DNA of 64,000 nt from Trissonchulus latispiculum (lineage: Eukaryota > Nematoda > Enoplea > Enoplida > Ironidae), in NCBI GenBank assembly GCA_030248195.1, contig JASAND010008410.1, positions 1 to 64,000 of the forward strand, read 5' to 3'. The notes under the pieces are model-generated. The model saw only the letters and a list, made by a program, of their open reading frames with translations. It was not told where the DNA came from and searched no databases. Shown piece after piece: positions 20,601 through 32,289 of the stretch (positions are counted from its first letter, which is position 1; each line of letters begins with the position of its first letter). A program made the position numbers and the translations under genes.

Positions 20601-22603
20601 ACTGGTAACCTTGAAAAGCTACCAGTGGTAGGCTACCAGGGTTTGGTGAATACGGCCCTATGTGCTGAGAGAATAATGGCAAAAACCAAAAATTTCTTAT
20701 CTCTGCACCTAAAAATGCGGGACTGGTCCCAGAATGTTAAAGAGCACCGAAATAGTATATTTGGAAAGTTTCATCCACTTTCATAAAGAATTAAAGCCTA
20801 TAAGGTCAAATTTACACAAAGCGATACCAGCACCTTAAGCTGCTCATTCTTTGAACTGTACTGAGACAGTAGCAGTCTTTCGTATTTCTGATCTTACTTT
20901 AGATTTTAATTTTTCTGCGAAACGTTTCCGGTGGATCTGGGTGGATATCTTCTTGTTTTTCTTGTGCTGTTTCAGATAAGCGAAATGCTATTATTGTTGG
21001 CCGAAAAACGTTTCTATCTGTACCAGTAAAACATCGCCCGTATAAAGGAAGACTAACGGTTGTTCTCAGTAGATCCAGAAAGTAAACTCAGGCAATTCTG
21101 TTATATATTTTTCTATTCTGTGTATATAAACAATTTTACCGATTAAGGAGGGGGGGGGTCGCTTTTTGGCCGATTTTTCGACCATCTCCGATTTTGCTCA
21201 TTTTCATATATTTTGTAGTCCTAATGGGTCCTCAAAACAAGACAAGAGCGTTTTGCGTAATATTGCTTCTATCGTGCTGTAGAGCCCTTCAAATGTGACC
21301 TCGACTCGACATGTGTTAAACATAGGAAAATGAAAAAGTTAGGTTGAAAAGCTTGTGGTAGAAAAATTTTTCGCTGTATGCAAGATACATTGCTACAACC
21401 TGGTTGTGCATGTTAAGGACATATCAGAGAGTGCAAATAACCCTTCTGGAACAATTCTGTTGAGTGTCAAATTTTTAGCGATTTTTCAAAGTCAAAATTT
21501 GGTAAAATTGATGTCTTTTGTACCACGAAAAACAGGACCAGCGAAACATTTTCGCCTCTGCTGGTTGGCAAAAGCTACAGAAATAGCTTATAGATAGTTG
21601 CACTCTACGCATAGACAGAATTCTTATCTTATGACAGTAGTTTCAAATTTCTACCATTCGTAGTGCTCTCAAAAGACTTGCCGCAAAAGGGGCTAATTTT
21701 GCCAAAAATCATCATTTTGCACAATTTTCACGGTTTTTTAATAATTTCTCACTCGTTACCCATTCGAAAGTCACCGAAATTGGCACATAAAACTCCTGCC
21801 TGACATTATGGTAAAGACAAATGCTTCAAGGTAGAACTTTTCTGTCGTGTCGACTCCTTTGATCTCTTATAGGTAACAAAAGTCAATTTTTGAAATTTGC
21901 AAAATATAGACAAATTGTGTATCATTCGATAGCTACTGATGAGCTGAACAACTTTTCTAATAGAACGATGTATCTGAAATGTAGTATCTGAAAGTTAGAG
22001 CAAGTTAAAGTTTGAGGGCACAGTTAGCTGAAAAGGTTCAGTTCGCAATTGAAGAATGTACTGTGAACGAATGGATGGATATTCCTATGGATATAGAGTC
22101 GCTTTAGCATTAAAATATTAGCCAAACCCACAGAATTAATTTGCCATATTAGTTGACCCAAATTTCGCTGCCGTTCTGTTGCAACATGACCTTGGAGGGC
22201 AAATCACAGTGATTTTCAAATTTTCCAACTTTATAGCTGAATATCTCTGTCACTGTTTGGTTTCGAACTCTAATGTTTTGTCTTGTTTTTGAGAACGTAT
22301 GCACCTATTTTGTTTTGTGAAAATGAGCGAAATCCGTGACTATCGATTTTGACCCAAAGCGACCCCCACCCCTTAACACGGCAAGGCATTGTTTAAGTTT
22401 CTTTCTGGCAGGTTTTTGTTGCTACATGTTTAGCTTTTACTGTTATTTAATGAATTGTACGTCTTCCTGTATTATTTAGAGAGATCGAAGGTGCTGAACA
22501 TGTCTGTGAGAGTCTAGAAAAAGCTCTGGATTTGATTCACAGTCCTCCTTATTTGGATCAGATTGAGTCCATCTATAACCTAGGTGGTGCCGAAGTTTAC
22601 TCT
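17632..22603 (+). CDS. DHFR: Dihydrofolate reductase, exons 1-4 (copy E, 3' part missing here)
   Basis: DHFR reduces dihydrofolate to tetrahydrofolate with NADPH for thymidylate and purine synthesis. The exons are 17,632-17,717 (86 nt), 18,512-18,561 (50 nt), 20,976-21,068 (93 nt) and 22,482-22,603 (122 nt). All introns are GT-AG (donors GTAAGT, GTAAGC, GTAGAT; the exon-4 donor is GTGAGT) and phases match, giving 117 open codons. Visible hallmarks: ENMGIGKNNWLPW near residues 14-26, the catalytic acid Glu31 in PNEFKHF, the cofactor-binding GRKT at 54-57 and GGAEVYS at 111-117. Exons 5 and 6 exist only in the copies at 4.0-11.1 kb; adding them gives 180 residues, the usual family length. The exon-3 donor and exon-4 acceptor are less certain by a few bases. 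Introns 1, 2 and 3 each hold a transposon. After 22,657 the sequence turns into an inverted repeat of itself. Confidence 0.9.
17947..18490. mobile_element. MITE in DHFR intron 1, TTA target duplication
   Basis: Ends are inverted repeats of GGSCCTATTTCTTTAAAGAT, flanked by TTA at 17,944-17,946 and 18,491-18,493. The inside is almost wholly made of GGATTAAA/TTTAATCC words in both orientations, so it can fold into many hairpins. A 3-bp TTA duplication and short TIRs fit a Harbinger-type non-autonomous element. It has no ORF. The mirrored copy is 27,355-27,887. Confidence 0.7.
18880..19560. repeat. Dispersed intronic repeat with AAATCGATGTTCAAAA motifs
   Basis: Non-coding sequence containing GAACATCGATTTCTCAAAA, CGCAACTGGAGATGTTTTAG and CGAGAAAATCAG-type words. 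A clearly diverged inverted version fills the palindrome centre (22,680-23,390), and a close mirrored copy lies at 26,275-26,960. It is therefore a dispersed family. The 183- and 157-codon frames over it are not supported as genes. Confidence 0.55.
19576..20658. mobile_element. 1.08-kb TIR element in DHFR intron 2, TAT target duplication
   Basis: TIRs of GGGCCGTATTCACCAA at both ends, flanked by TAT (19,573-19,575 and 20,659-20,661). Subterminal regions contain many ACCAGTGGTAG/CTACCACTGGT words in both orientations. The internal 800 bp is AT-rich with no transposase. The mirrored copy is 25,174-26,257. Confidence 0.7.
21147..22372. mobile_element. TTAA-flanked 1.2-kb element inserted in DHFR intron 3
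   Basis: TTAA at 21,143-21,146 and 22,373-22,376. Ends are inverted: GGAGGGGGGGGTCGCTTT on the left and, reversed, GGGGTGGGGGTCGCTTT on the right. The empty site, GATTAACACGG, is seen near 4,975 (reverse strand) in copy A, which confirms insertion with TTAA duplication. That target is used by piggyBac and Kolobok transposons. No transposase, so non-autonomous. Confidence 0.8.
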
Positions 22604-22657
22604 GTGAGTTTAGCAGGATTCAACGTTATTAAAAGTCTGCGAGTTGGAAGTTTGAGT

Positions 22658-23490
22658 ACCCGAAATGAATCAATTTTTGCAATTTGAATATGAGCCGAGA
22701 CACTTTGAGCTAAGAAACAGGATCTCCATGTGGTTAAGTCATTTTGTTATACAGCTTAAAAATACGAGTTTTGTGAGTCCAGCCTGAGAAATAGAAGCCA
22801 TGTTTTCGGAGGAAATCGGTTTTTCAGAATTACTGCTAAATCTTACGGACAATTTTGATCATTTATACCCAATCGAAAGACAGTCTGATTGCACATTTAG
22901 TCAATGCTTATTGGCTGAAGAGTTCATTGCATTAAGCTGTGAGATTTGGCCGGAAAACCATTTTGGCACGCTGAAATTGCCATTATTTTGTTTTAAACAT
23001 CGATTTCTCAAAACCTGCTAGACGGATTCCAGAAATTTTGGCAGAGTTGGAAATTCGCACTTCTGCGGAGGGACTTTTTTCTTGGTTTGAGCTAAAACAT
23101 CTCCAGTTGCGAGACAATACTGCCAATTGCGAAGCTGCGATTTAACTTTTAACGTGTTTCCGTACATTTGTAAGGGCGGGTTTTCTTGACCATTTAAGAT
23201 TTGCTGTGACGAATCCAAGAAAACGTCCCTCGGCTATATTTGTTCCTTCATATCGTGTCACAAAATCGTTGCTGAAAAATTTTTTTTTGGTCGATTATAA
23301 AGTTTTGATAAATCGATGTTCAAAAAATTTTGGTCTATATTCAGCTATAAACTAGCTTTTTTTTTTTTTTTTGATGTCAGCAAGTAAAACATCAGAGTTC
23401 GAAATTTACAAAACCAGACAGTGGTAGAGCTCTAACTACACAGGATATTCAGCTTAAATTGAAATCTTAAATAAAAACAATAGAACAAAA
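22658..23490. other. Centre of the second palindrome
   Basis: Unmirrored spacer. Most of it is a diverged inverted version of the 18.9-19.5 kb repeat. It includes a run of 16 T at about 23,355 and a piece of the TAT-flanked MITE (CAAAACCAGACAGTGGTAGAG, 21 bp repeated at 20,127). No gene. Confidence 0.6.
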
Positions 23491-23505
23491 ACCTGATTTG
23501 TGAAG

Positions 23506-24692
23506 TGGGGGTCCTTTGGGTCAAAAATCGACCGTCACAAAACAAAATAGGTCATAGTTCTCAAAAACAACATGAGTCGAAACCAAACGTGACGAGATAT
23601 TCAGCTATAAAGTTGGAAAATTTGAAAATCACTGTATTGCCTCAATGTTGATTGGTCAACTAATATGGCATAGGAATTAATTCTGTGGGTTAGCTACTAT
23701 TTTTTTTCTAAAGCGACTCCGGGATATCCAGCCAGAAGGTCACATTACATTTTTCCATGTCCTGATTTTTTCACTACTGTGCCCTCAAACTTTCTTCAAT
23801 TTCAGAACTACATTTCAGACAACCTTTTCATCTAGCTGTGCCCTGAAACTTCCACTTGCTCTAACTTTCAGATACTACATTTCAGACATATAGTTCTATT
23901 AGAAAAGTTGTTCAGCTCATCAGTAGCTATCGAGTGACCCAATTTGTCTATATTATGGACATTTCAAAAATTGACTTTTGTGACCTATAAGAGATCAAAG
24001 GCGTCGACACGACAGAAAAGTTCTATCTTGAAGCATTTGCCTTCACCATAATGTCCGGCAGGCACTGAGAGTTTATGTGCCAATTTTGGTGACTTTCGAG
24101 CGGTTAACGAGTGAGAAATTATTAAAAGAACGTAAAAATTGGACAAAACGATGATTTTTGGCAAAATTAGCGTATCTTATGGCAAGTTGTTTGGGAGCAC
24201 TACAGACGATAGAAATTTGAAACTACTGTCATTAGAGTTCTGTGTATGCGTAGAGTGCAACTATCTATAAGCGATTTCTGTAACTTTTGCCAATCGTGCA
24301 AGAGAAGCGAAATTGCTTCGCTGGTCCTGTTTTTCGTGGTACAAAAACCACCATTTTTACAAAATTTTGATTTGAAAAATTGAATTGAACAGAATTGTAC
24401 CAGAAGGGTTATTTGCACTCTCTGATATGTCCTTAACATGTACAACAAGGTTTAGCGCTGTATCTTGCATACTACGAAAAAATTTTCTGCCAGAAACTTT
24501 TTAACCTAACTTTTTCATTTTCCTATGTTTAACACATGTCGAGGTCACCTTTGAAGGGCTCTACAGCACGATAGAAGCAATATTACGCAAAACGCTCTTG
24601 TCTTGTTTTGAGGACCCGTTGGGACTACAAAATATGTTAAAATGAGAAAAATAGGAGATGGTCGAAAAATCGGCCAAAAAGCGACCCCCACT
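23506..24692. mobile_element. Mirrored copy of the TTAA-flanked element
   Basis: Inverted counterpart of 21,147-22,372, ending GCGACCCCCACTG. The flanking TTAA is degraded to GTAA on the right, and the left end merges into the palindrome centre. Confidence 0.65.
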
Positions 24693-24775
24693 GTAATCGG
24701 TAAAATTGTTTATATACACAGAATAGAAAGGAAAATATATAACAGAATTGCCTGAGTTTTACTTTCTGGATCTAC

Positions 24776-27332
24776 TGAAACAACCGTTAGTCTTCCTTTA
24801 TACAGGCGATGTTTCGGTACAGATAGAAACGTTTTTCCGGCCAACAATAATAGCATTTCGCTTATCTGAAACAGCACAAAGCAAGAAGATATCCACCCGA
24901 ATCCACCGGAAACGTTTCGCAGAAAAATTAAAATCTAAAGTAAGATCAGAAATACGAGAAGACTGCTACTGTCTCAGTACAGTTCAAAGAATGAGCGGCA
25001 AAAGATTGGTATCGCTTTGTGTAAATTTGACCTTATAGGCTTTAATTCTTTATGAAAATTGAAACTTTCCAAATATACTATTTCGGTGCTCTTTAACATT
25101 CTGGGACCAGTCCCGCATTTTTAGGTGCAGAGATAAGAAATTTTGGTTTTGCCATTATTCTCTCAGCACATACGGGCCGTATTCACCAAACCGCAAGCTG
25201 CTTCCACTGGTAGCCGCCAAGGTTACCGGTGGACAAGCCAGAAGTAGTTAGTTACAGAGACTCATTTCACCAACATTTTCTAACCAGTGGTAGCATACCA
25301 CTGGTAGCTTACCGAGAGTTATTTTGCAAACCATCCTTGGGCGTTGTTTGCAGTGCATACTTTTAGAAATAGATGCTTATTTTCTTGTTATTTTTCGACA
25401 GAAAAAACAAAAAATGCCCATCACTGTATGTAGTAGCACTTTTTATAAATATCAAGCGAAAAATGGGGAGAAAAATATGTCATCATACTTTTTCGAAAGA
25501 TTATGAACTTTCTCAGATTACAAATTAGAGATTACTTTCTGGAAGTAAAATCCCAAAATCTTCAGTTTTAAATTTCCAACAATTTTGCACTTGCAATTTT
25601 GAGGCCACAGACGCAGCTGCAATTTTTCTCGGCTTGCATTCTAAGTGGTTTCATTTTCTTTGATCTGATTAACTGTGTAGTTAGCAGCTCTACCACTGTC
25701 TGGTTTGTAAATTATTACGCTGCTGATTGTTTTCTTCAACTACAGCATCTTTACTACTTTATTTTAAAAATACTTCCTTGTGTACAGGAACTGATATAAG
25801 ACCATATTTAATGTGGATCTTTAACTGCAGCTACGTCTTTATAGCTGAACACCGTCGCTTCGAGATTATGCTGCTAAATATCTGACAAAATATATCCCCC
25901 GCAGGATTCACTAGATTAAAGTAATTCACAAAATAATTGAAAGAAATATAGGAAACGACTACAATAAAAAATTTTTCAGCAACGATATAATTAATTAGAC
26001 TAGATTTATTGCCACTAATTAAATAATTATTAGGTGCACGTAGGTACGTAAGTGTTAATAAGAAGAGAAGCATGTGTCAACATACGTTAAACAATGCTCA
26101 GTTTCTATCCTCTGTAACCACTGGTAAACCACCGGTAACTTAACCAATTGGTTGTGAATACGCCTCGGCTAACCAATTGGTTTTCTTGCCGTCTGTAACC
26201 CTACCACTGGTAAGGCTACCACTGGTAGGGCTACCACTGACTTGGTGAATACGGCCCATAGTCGAGGCACCAGATTGGTTGAGTATGGCTGGAAGGAGGG
26301 CACCAAAATGAACATTTTTGCTTTTACAACGTTTGAGCTATCTCTAGTGGTTAAGTCAGTATAAGCAAAAACGATTTGTGGGGTCCAAAAATGGCCGTTT
26401 TCGAGAAAATCAGTTTTTTTTTCAAAATTACTGCCAAATTCGTACGCACAATTTTGGTTTATTTATACTTCGATCGATTCACGAGTCTCCATTGCATTTT
26501 ATCAAATGCCTATTAGCTTAGAGTTTGTTGCTTCTAAGCTAGAGATTTGGCCAGAAAAGACCATTTTGGCAAAACTGGATTGATTTTGTTTTGAACATCG
26601 ATTTTCTCAAAAACTACCCAATAGATTCACGTGATTTTTGGCACAAAGAAATTCGCACTATTGCGGAGGGACATTTTTCTTGGATTGAGCTAAAAACATC
26701 TCCAGTTGCGAGAAAACTCAATGCAAAGTTGCGAAATTTCGTGTCACCGCACATTTAATGGATTTTCTTGACCGTTAAGACCTGCTGAGCCAAATCAAAA
26801 AGAAATGTCCCTCGGCCCATGTCCTTTATAGGATAGCACAAGAAAAAATTTTGGCCGATTTCACAGTTTTGAGAAATCGATGTTCAAAAATTTTTGGTCT
26901 ATATTCGGCCTGTCCGATGTCAGTATGTCAGAAAATTTTAGCTATTTTTTGCGGATTTTTACTAGTTTCGTACTCTCATGAGAATCTGCAGATTATAAGC
27001 TTTAAAATAATGTATAAATCTCTTTCCAACTCACAAAATTGCGAAAGTTATGGCGTTTCAAAAAATACGCACAAAAGCACTGCACAAAACGATACCAGCA
27101 CCACTTCGTTTAAATCAAGACAGCTATCGCAACTTCACTTTCATCTCACCCTCACCATAAAATCATTAACCAAATTTAGTCAACACAAAATCAAAACAAA
27201 CTGTATATTATATTCTGATGATTGTTCAAAAGCAACTTACTGCAAAGCTATACAACAACACAACACACGCAGAATTGGCTTACTCGGGTCATTTGTATGT
27301 TTCGTTACACTCACAAGTGTTTAAACTCATTT
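24776..27332 (-). pseudogene. DHFR exons 2 and 3 on the mirrored arm (copy F)
   Basis: Exon 2 at 27,332-27,284 (49 nt, one base short) and exon 3 at 24,865-24,776 (90 nt, three short), with AG acceptors and GT donors kept. Exon 1 lies outside the palindrome and is therefore not duplicated, and no exon 4 follows. This arm cannot make a product as assembled. Confidence 0.8.
25174..26257. mobile_element. Mirrored copy of the GGGCCGTATTCACCAA element
   Basis: Same TIRs as 19,576-20,658 in mirror position; the flanks read ATAC and ATAG rather than a clean duplication. Confidence 0.65.
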
Positions 27333-27354
27333 CTGAAAAAACAGAAACACTAAA

Positions 27355-27887
27355 GGCCTATTTCTTTCAAGATTAAAATGGTCGGATTAAACGGAATAAA
27401 AGCGGCCGGATTAAAATTTTAATTTCTATTTCTTTAATGCAGGATTAAACGGATTAAAATTAACTCGTTGAATCCGACCATTTTTAATCCGCGGATTAAA
27501 CGAGTTGATTTTAATCCATTTAATCCGCCATTAAAGAAACAGCGATTAAAAATTTTAATCCGCCCTTTTTAATTCGTTTAATCCGCGTAATACACGAGTT
27601 AAAGGTTAGTTGAAAATGCGAGCGAAGGATTAAACGGATTAAAGAAATCTTTAAAGAAACAGCGATTGAGCAGGTCGGATTAAGATTAACTCGTTGAGTT
27701 TTTTAATCCGAAGTGTGAATAAAGAAACAGGATTAAACTAAAATTTTAATCCTAGGTGCATCGAAAATAGGATTAAATTTAATCCGTTTAACTCGCTGGA
27801 TTAAATTTTAATCCGTTTAATCCAGTGCTATTTCTTTAATGCGGATTATTTTTAATCTAATCGGTTTATCTTTAAAGAAATAGGGCC
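27355..27887. mobile_element. Mirrored copy of the TTTAATCC-rich MITE
   Basis: TIR GGGCCTATTTCTTTAAAGAT on the right, a slightly damaged partner on the left, TAA-type flanks. Counterpart of 17,947-18,490. Confidence 0.65.
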
Positions 27888-28020
27888 TAAGTGTTATATG
27901 TCATGTTAAAAATTGGCGAATATTAAGTCACTAAAAATTAAAAGTACTAAATTTAAACACTAAATAGACATTCTAAAATAGTGTCAGAGTGGACGCTATA
28001 CAGCACCTGTCATGTCCATC

Positions 28021-28503
28021 AAACAGTACCCAGTCGGCCGGAGTCTACGCGGTCGAACATGCACTAGACCTTTTAAGGTCTCCTGTGCCACCACACCAAG
28101 TCCAAGACCCAAGCCAAAACGGGACATGAATCTAAGGGACCAGTCCCGCACGAAAAAATGGCCAAGCAAATCATGAAACTGACGACCGACGACCCAACAG
28201 GCCGACAACCGTCAGAAAACCAGGCCCAAGGAAAGGAACCTCACGACCAACACCAGGGGTCGAACCCAACCAGGCACTAAGTGGCCGAAATGGAACTGCC
28301 AATCGTCCTCAAAAAGGGCACCAAATCAAGATGGAAACCAAATCAAATAGCACAGCCCACCGAAAGACCAATAATTTGCGAGTCGAATGCCACAGCCAAG
28401 TGGCACAGGCTGCAAAAGTCAAAGTTTCCACAGGCCAGGAAAGACAACAGTTCCTGAGGCCGGCGCGTAACCTGAGGCCGGCGTATAAACAGACCGGCAG
28501 AAG
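28021..28503. other. Unassigned sequence beside the palindrome
   Basis: GC content rises here and CCAAG/GGCCGGC words are frequent. No open frame with a recognisable domain. Confidence 0.4.
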
Positions 28504-30317
28504 CCGGTGTTACGGTGAAATTTTTCCCCCTAGAAATTTTCCCCCCGGAAAAATATCACCGGTGAAATCTTTCCGGGGGGAAAGATTTCACCGTTCAGCT
28601 GTAATTAAATTTTTAACAGCAGTTTTCAACTTTCCAACTAATAACTTTCTTTTCTCAGAAGATATATATTGTCTTTTCAATTGACGAAGTTTTATAAACG
28701 ATTGTTGCCCAACGTAATTAACAATATTTTTATGAAGTTATTTCATAAGGACCCCTGCTCCTGTCAAATAATAAAATCCTCAAATCTAAGAATAATTTAT
28801 ATTTGCCCTGAATTCTTCCGTTTTAGAGAGGCAACATAATTTTTAGTAAAGTTACAATTATAGAAGTATTCAACAAGCAAGATTTAACAGCTGCACTTGA
28901 TCATTACTGCATTATATCTATGCGTATTGTCGTGTTCCTTTACACTTATTTGTGGATTCGATTCCCGAAATTCAAATATTCAAATGGATCAAAAAAAAGA
29001 GAAATAGAGGAAAAATTAAAGTAGAACTGTCTGTGTGAAAAATGAGTAAGTAAACGACCAGTAAACTGTATACGCTTCTGGGAAATTTTCAGGAAAGAGT
29101 GCAGAGAGAATAGTAGAACAGAGTTAAAATTAATCTTTTTAGCTCGTTTAACTCAATTTAGGGAAACGAAAAACGGGATGATTTTCCGTGCGCCAGAGAA
29201 ATGTTGCCAATGACAAAACAGCAGTCCAACGGGGTCTTTCCCATTACCCCCCCACAGCTCTGAAGAAGTACTGAAGAAGCACAATTTTACTGTGACTGAT
29301 TGAGTTGAAATTTGGTGGAGTTAGGTTTTCGGACCTGCTGATTTCAAAAATGCAAAAGTTTTAAAATTTAAAAAAAATTTTAAAAATTTAAAAATTTTAG
29401 TTTGGTTACCAAAAATTAGTTTAAAAGAGTTAAAATTACCAAGGGAAACCGAAAATTTTTTGTCCATGATTTTGCTGAAAACTTTCACACAGTGGTTTTC
29501 TGGGGCGCTGATCACGAATCTGATATCAGTTTTTCGATTCAGCTTTTCGTTGGCTTAACATGGGCTAAAGTTTTAAGCTTAAGATGTAAGCTTATCCTGA
29601 GCTAACGAAAAGCTGATTCGAAAAACCGATTTCAGATTCGTGATCAGCACCCCAAAAAACTCCTGTGTGCAAATTTTCAGCAAAATCATGGACAAAAAAT
29701 TTTTCGGTTTCCCTTGGGTTCAGTTCTACTTTAATTTTTTCTCTATTTCTCCGTTTTTCGATCCATTTGAATTTTTGAATTTCGGAAATCGACTCCGCAA
29801 ATACGTGTAAAGGGCTACAATGAACACATAGGTGTAATACAGTAATGATCAAGTGCAGCCGTTAAATCTTGCTTGTTGTTAAATATAAACTTCTATAATT
29901 GTGACTTTACTAAAAATTATGTTGCCACTCTAAAACGGAAGAATTCAGGGCAAATATAAATTATTCTTAGATTTGAGGATTTTATTATTTGACAGGAGCA
30001 GGGGTCCTTATGAAATAACTTCATAAAAATATTGTTAATTACGTTGGGCAACAATCGTTTATAAAAATTCGTCAATTGAAAAGACAATATATATCTTCTG
30101 AGAAAAGAAATTTATTAGGTAGAAAGTTGAAAATTGCTGTTAAAAATTTAATTACAGCTGAACGGTGAAATCTTTCCCCCCGGAAAAATTTCACAAGTGA
30201 TATTTTTCCGGGGGGAAAGATTTCACCGGTGATATTTTTCCGGGGGGAAAGATTTCACCGGTGAAATTTTCCGGGGGGAAAAATTTCTAGGGGGAAAAAT
30301 TTCACCGTGACACCGGC
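28504..30317. mobile_element. 1.8-kb foldback-type DNA transposon
   Basis: Ends are inverted repeats starting GCCGGTGTYACGGTGAAA and continuing through CCCCCTAGAAATTTT and CCGGTGAAATCTTTCC modules. Arms of over 500 bp (28,504 to about 29,027 and about 29,727-30,317) are followed by a second inner inverted repeat around 29,567. Nearly the whole element can fold on itself. There is no transposase. Similar modules occur at 2.7, 7.6 and 12.2 kb. GGCCGG-rich sequence flanks both sides. Confidence 0.75.
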
Positions 30318-32289
30318 ACTCACAACCAACCGGCCGGCATGGCGGCAAGACAACGTGTCCAGACACAAACACCGAAGGACTGGCCGGCAACCTCCGAAAC
30401 CCGAGCCATCTGAGCCACCAATCCTAAGGAGGCACACCCGACACTACGATGAAGGGTCGGCACCGGTATAGACAGAGAGGAGTTAACTAGAACACAAAAA
30501 AGACAAAACTTATGGCAACACAATAAAGCACAACAAGAATCATGTTAAGAAATGGCATATTGCAGCCTCACCTATGACTGTATGATCTCTGGAACCCATA
30601 GAAATACCGCAGCACCGGTTACAGCCTAAGGGTCTGTGCCAACTAAAAAGAATCTCCAAGGCTATAATGAAATGGAATTAAAAAGAAAAACAATGTTCAA
30701 AGACGTGCGACCCACTTTCCCGGTGTGCGGAGACCGGAGCGCCCCACAACTTAACACTCCAAAACGGCGTGTGGAAATGGAATTTAGACGTACTAAGATG
30801 TATCAACACACATTGAGCAATAACCTTCTTCTTGATGCCCTTCCAAAATGTTGCATGAATATGTACATATTTTGACCTCTGCTGCTTCTTGCAAATCTTT
30901 TAGGACTTTAAAATTTTTGCAAAGTGTCAGCTGGCACGACCATCCGTAAATTTAATCAGAAAAGTATCAAGATATCAAAATTTCTGAAGGAAAGACATCC
31001 AAAATTTGGGAAGCATTAATCAAGGAAAGAGATACGAACAATTAGAGTATTAAAAGAAAACAGAACCCACACAACAGATTAAAAGTTAAATGTAAAAAGT
31101 TAGAAACAAAAAGGGATACCTCCCGCTCCCACCCTCCTAGATTAAAACATTAACGAAAGAAAACCTGATAAAATAATTTTGATGCTCCAATTTCAGTTCC
31201 ACCCGTTAACTGCGAATTTTCAATATGGACGGATTGATCTACCCGGTATTTTTGTCTAGGTTCTGCTCTGCCGTTATGGTGTCTGGGGTCCTCTCCTTCG
31301 CACGCTCTAGACGCTTTGGATTCTCCCCTTTGTCTTGTGTTGTGCTTCTGTTGTGATTTCGCATTCCGTTGTGTCAGCATAAATGATGGGGGGTTGTTGT
31401 TTGGTGGGAGGATCCCTATGCAAATTTCCCTAGTGCTATTTCAGATAGTGTGCGTGCCCCATCCATATCTTTCTTTGGTAGCCATCCGCGGTAGTTAGAT
31501 TTTCAGTTTTCCGTTTTGGCCATAGTTTGCCATTTATGTTTCTTGTCTTCATTTCTTACAGCTCTACTGCCTTATAACAATATAACAATTTTTCAATTTT
31601 TTTGTGATGTTTGTTGCCTTCTTGTTGTATTAATCTCTACGCATAATCGCCACCATGACAGTATATTTGTATTTTTGTATTCTGTGAACGTCTTTTATGA
31701 ATGGGGTTTCTGTTTAGTTAGTTTCTATTTTTGAGTAGTATATGTGTTTTGGAGCAGGGAAACCTGGTGCGTTCTGTCCCCTTGGTATCCCGTCTTGTCT
31801 GCCGTGGCTCCGTTGTTTTGGGATCTACTATAGGTGTACTATGGTAATGTTGTTTCACGAATTTACGTAGTAGTTTTGTTTTGAAAAGTTAGGAGTTTGT
31901 TTGTCTCGTTTGTCGGTTGTCTGTTGGTCTGTCTAGTTAGTTGAGTTTCGGTCACAGCCGCTACAGTTTTACCCAATTCCGGATTCGTCTGTCAGCCGCG
32001 TTGATCGCAGGCGGTGGAGATCGTTTGGCTCCACCTTTACTTTAGCTAGTTTTACCTCACGTTTTACCTGTAAAAATACTACTTGAGCGCTTAAAACTAA
32101 TGTAATCCCGTTTTAGCTTTCCTTAACCTTCTGGTCACCTGTGGTAGTAGCCGCGCGGGGTCCGGCGGCGGAAACGTAGGGGTATTTTGTGGGATATTAC
32201 TCCCTCGTCCATTGATAATTACCTGCGCAGCAGCGCAGCAACAAGTTAAATTGGTGCTATCTTCATGACTGAAGCACAAAGTGCGTCTA
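30318..32289. other. Unassigned 2-kb stretch
   Basis: No gene, TIR or LTR boundary recognised. Several short frames, none with a domain. There is a GC-rich segment at 32,140-32,170 (GCCGCGCGGGGTCCGGCGGC). Confidence 0.4.

Larger units (their letters stand above)
17813..28020. repeat. 10.2-kb imperfect palindrome carrying DHFR exons 2-4
   Basis: Positions mirror with a near-constant sum of about 45,833 (17,813 pairs with 28,020; 20,327 with 25,506). The left edge (GATGGACATGACAGG) is in DHFR intron 1, 96 bp after exon 1. Arms differ by scattered substitutions and short indels. The centre (about 22,660-23,490) is not mirrored and holds a diverged copy of an intronic element. Confidence 0.9.

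Noticed and set aside
1..28020. Pure single-molecule read artefact as a full explanation of the palindromes
   Set aside because: Copy-specific insertions (SINE, TTAA element, 122-bp duplication) show that more than one allele or paralogue is present, so I keep both explanations open.
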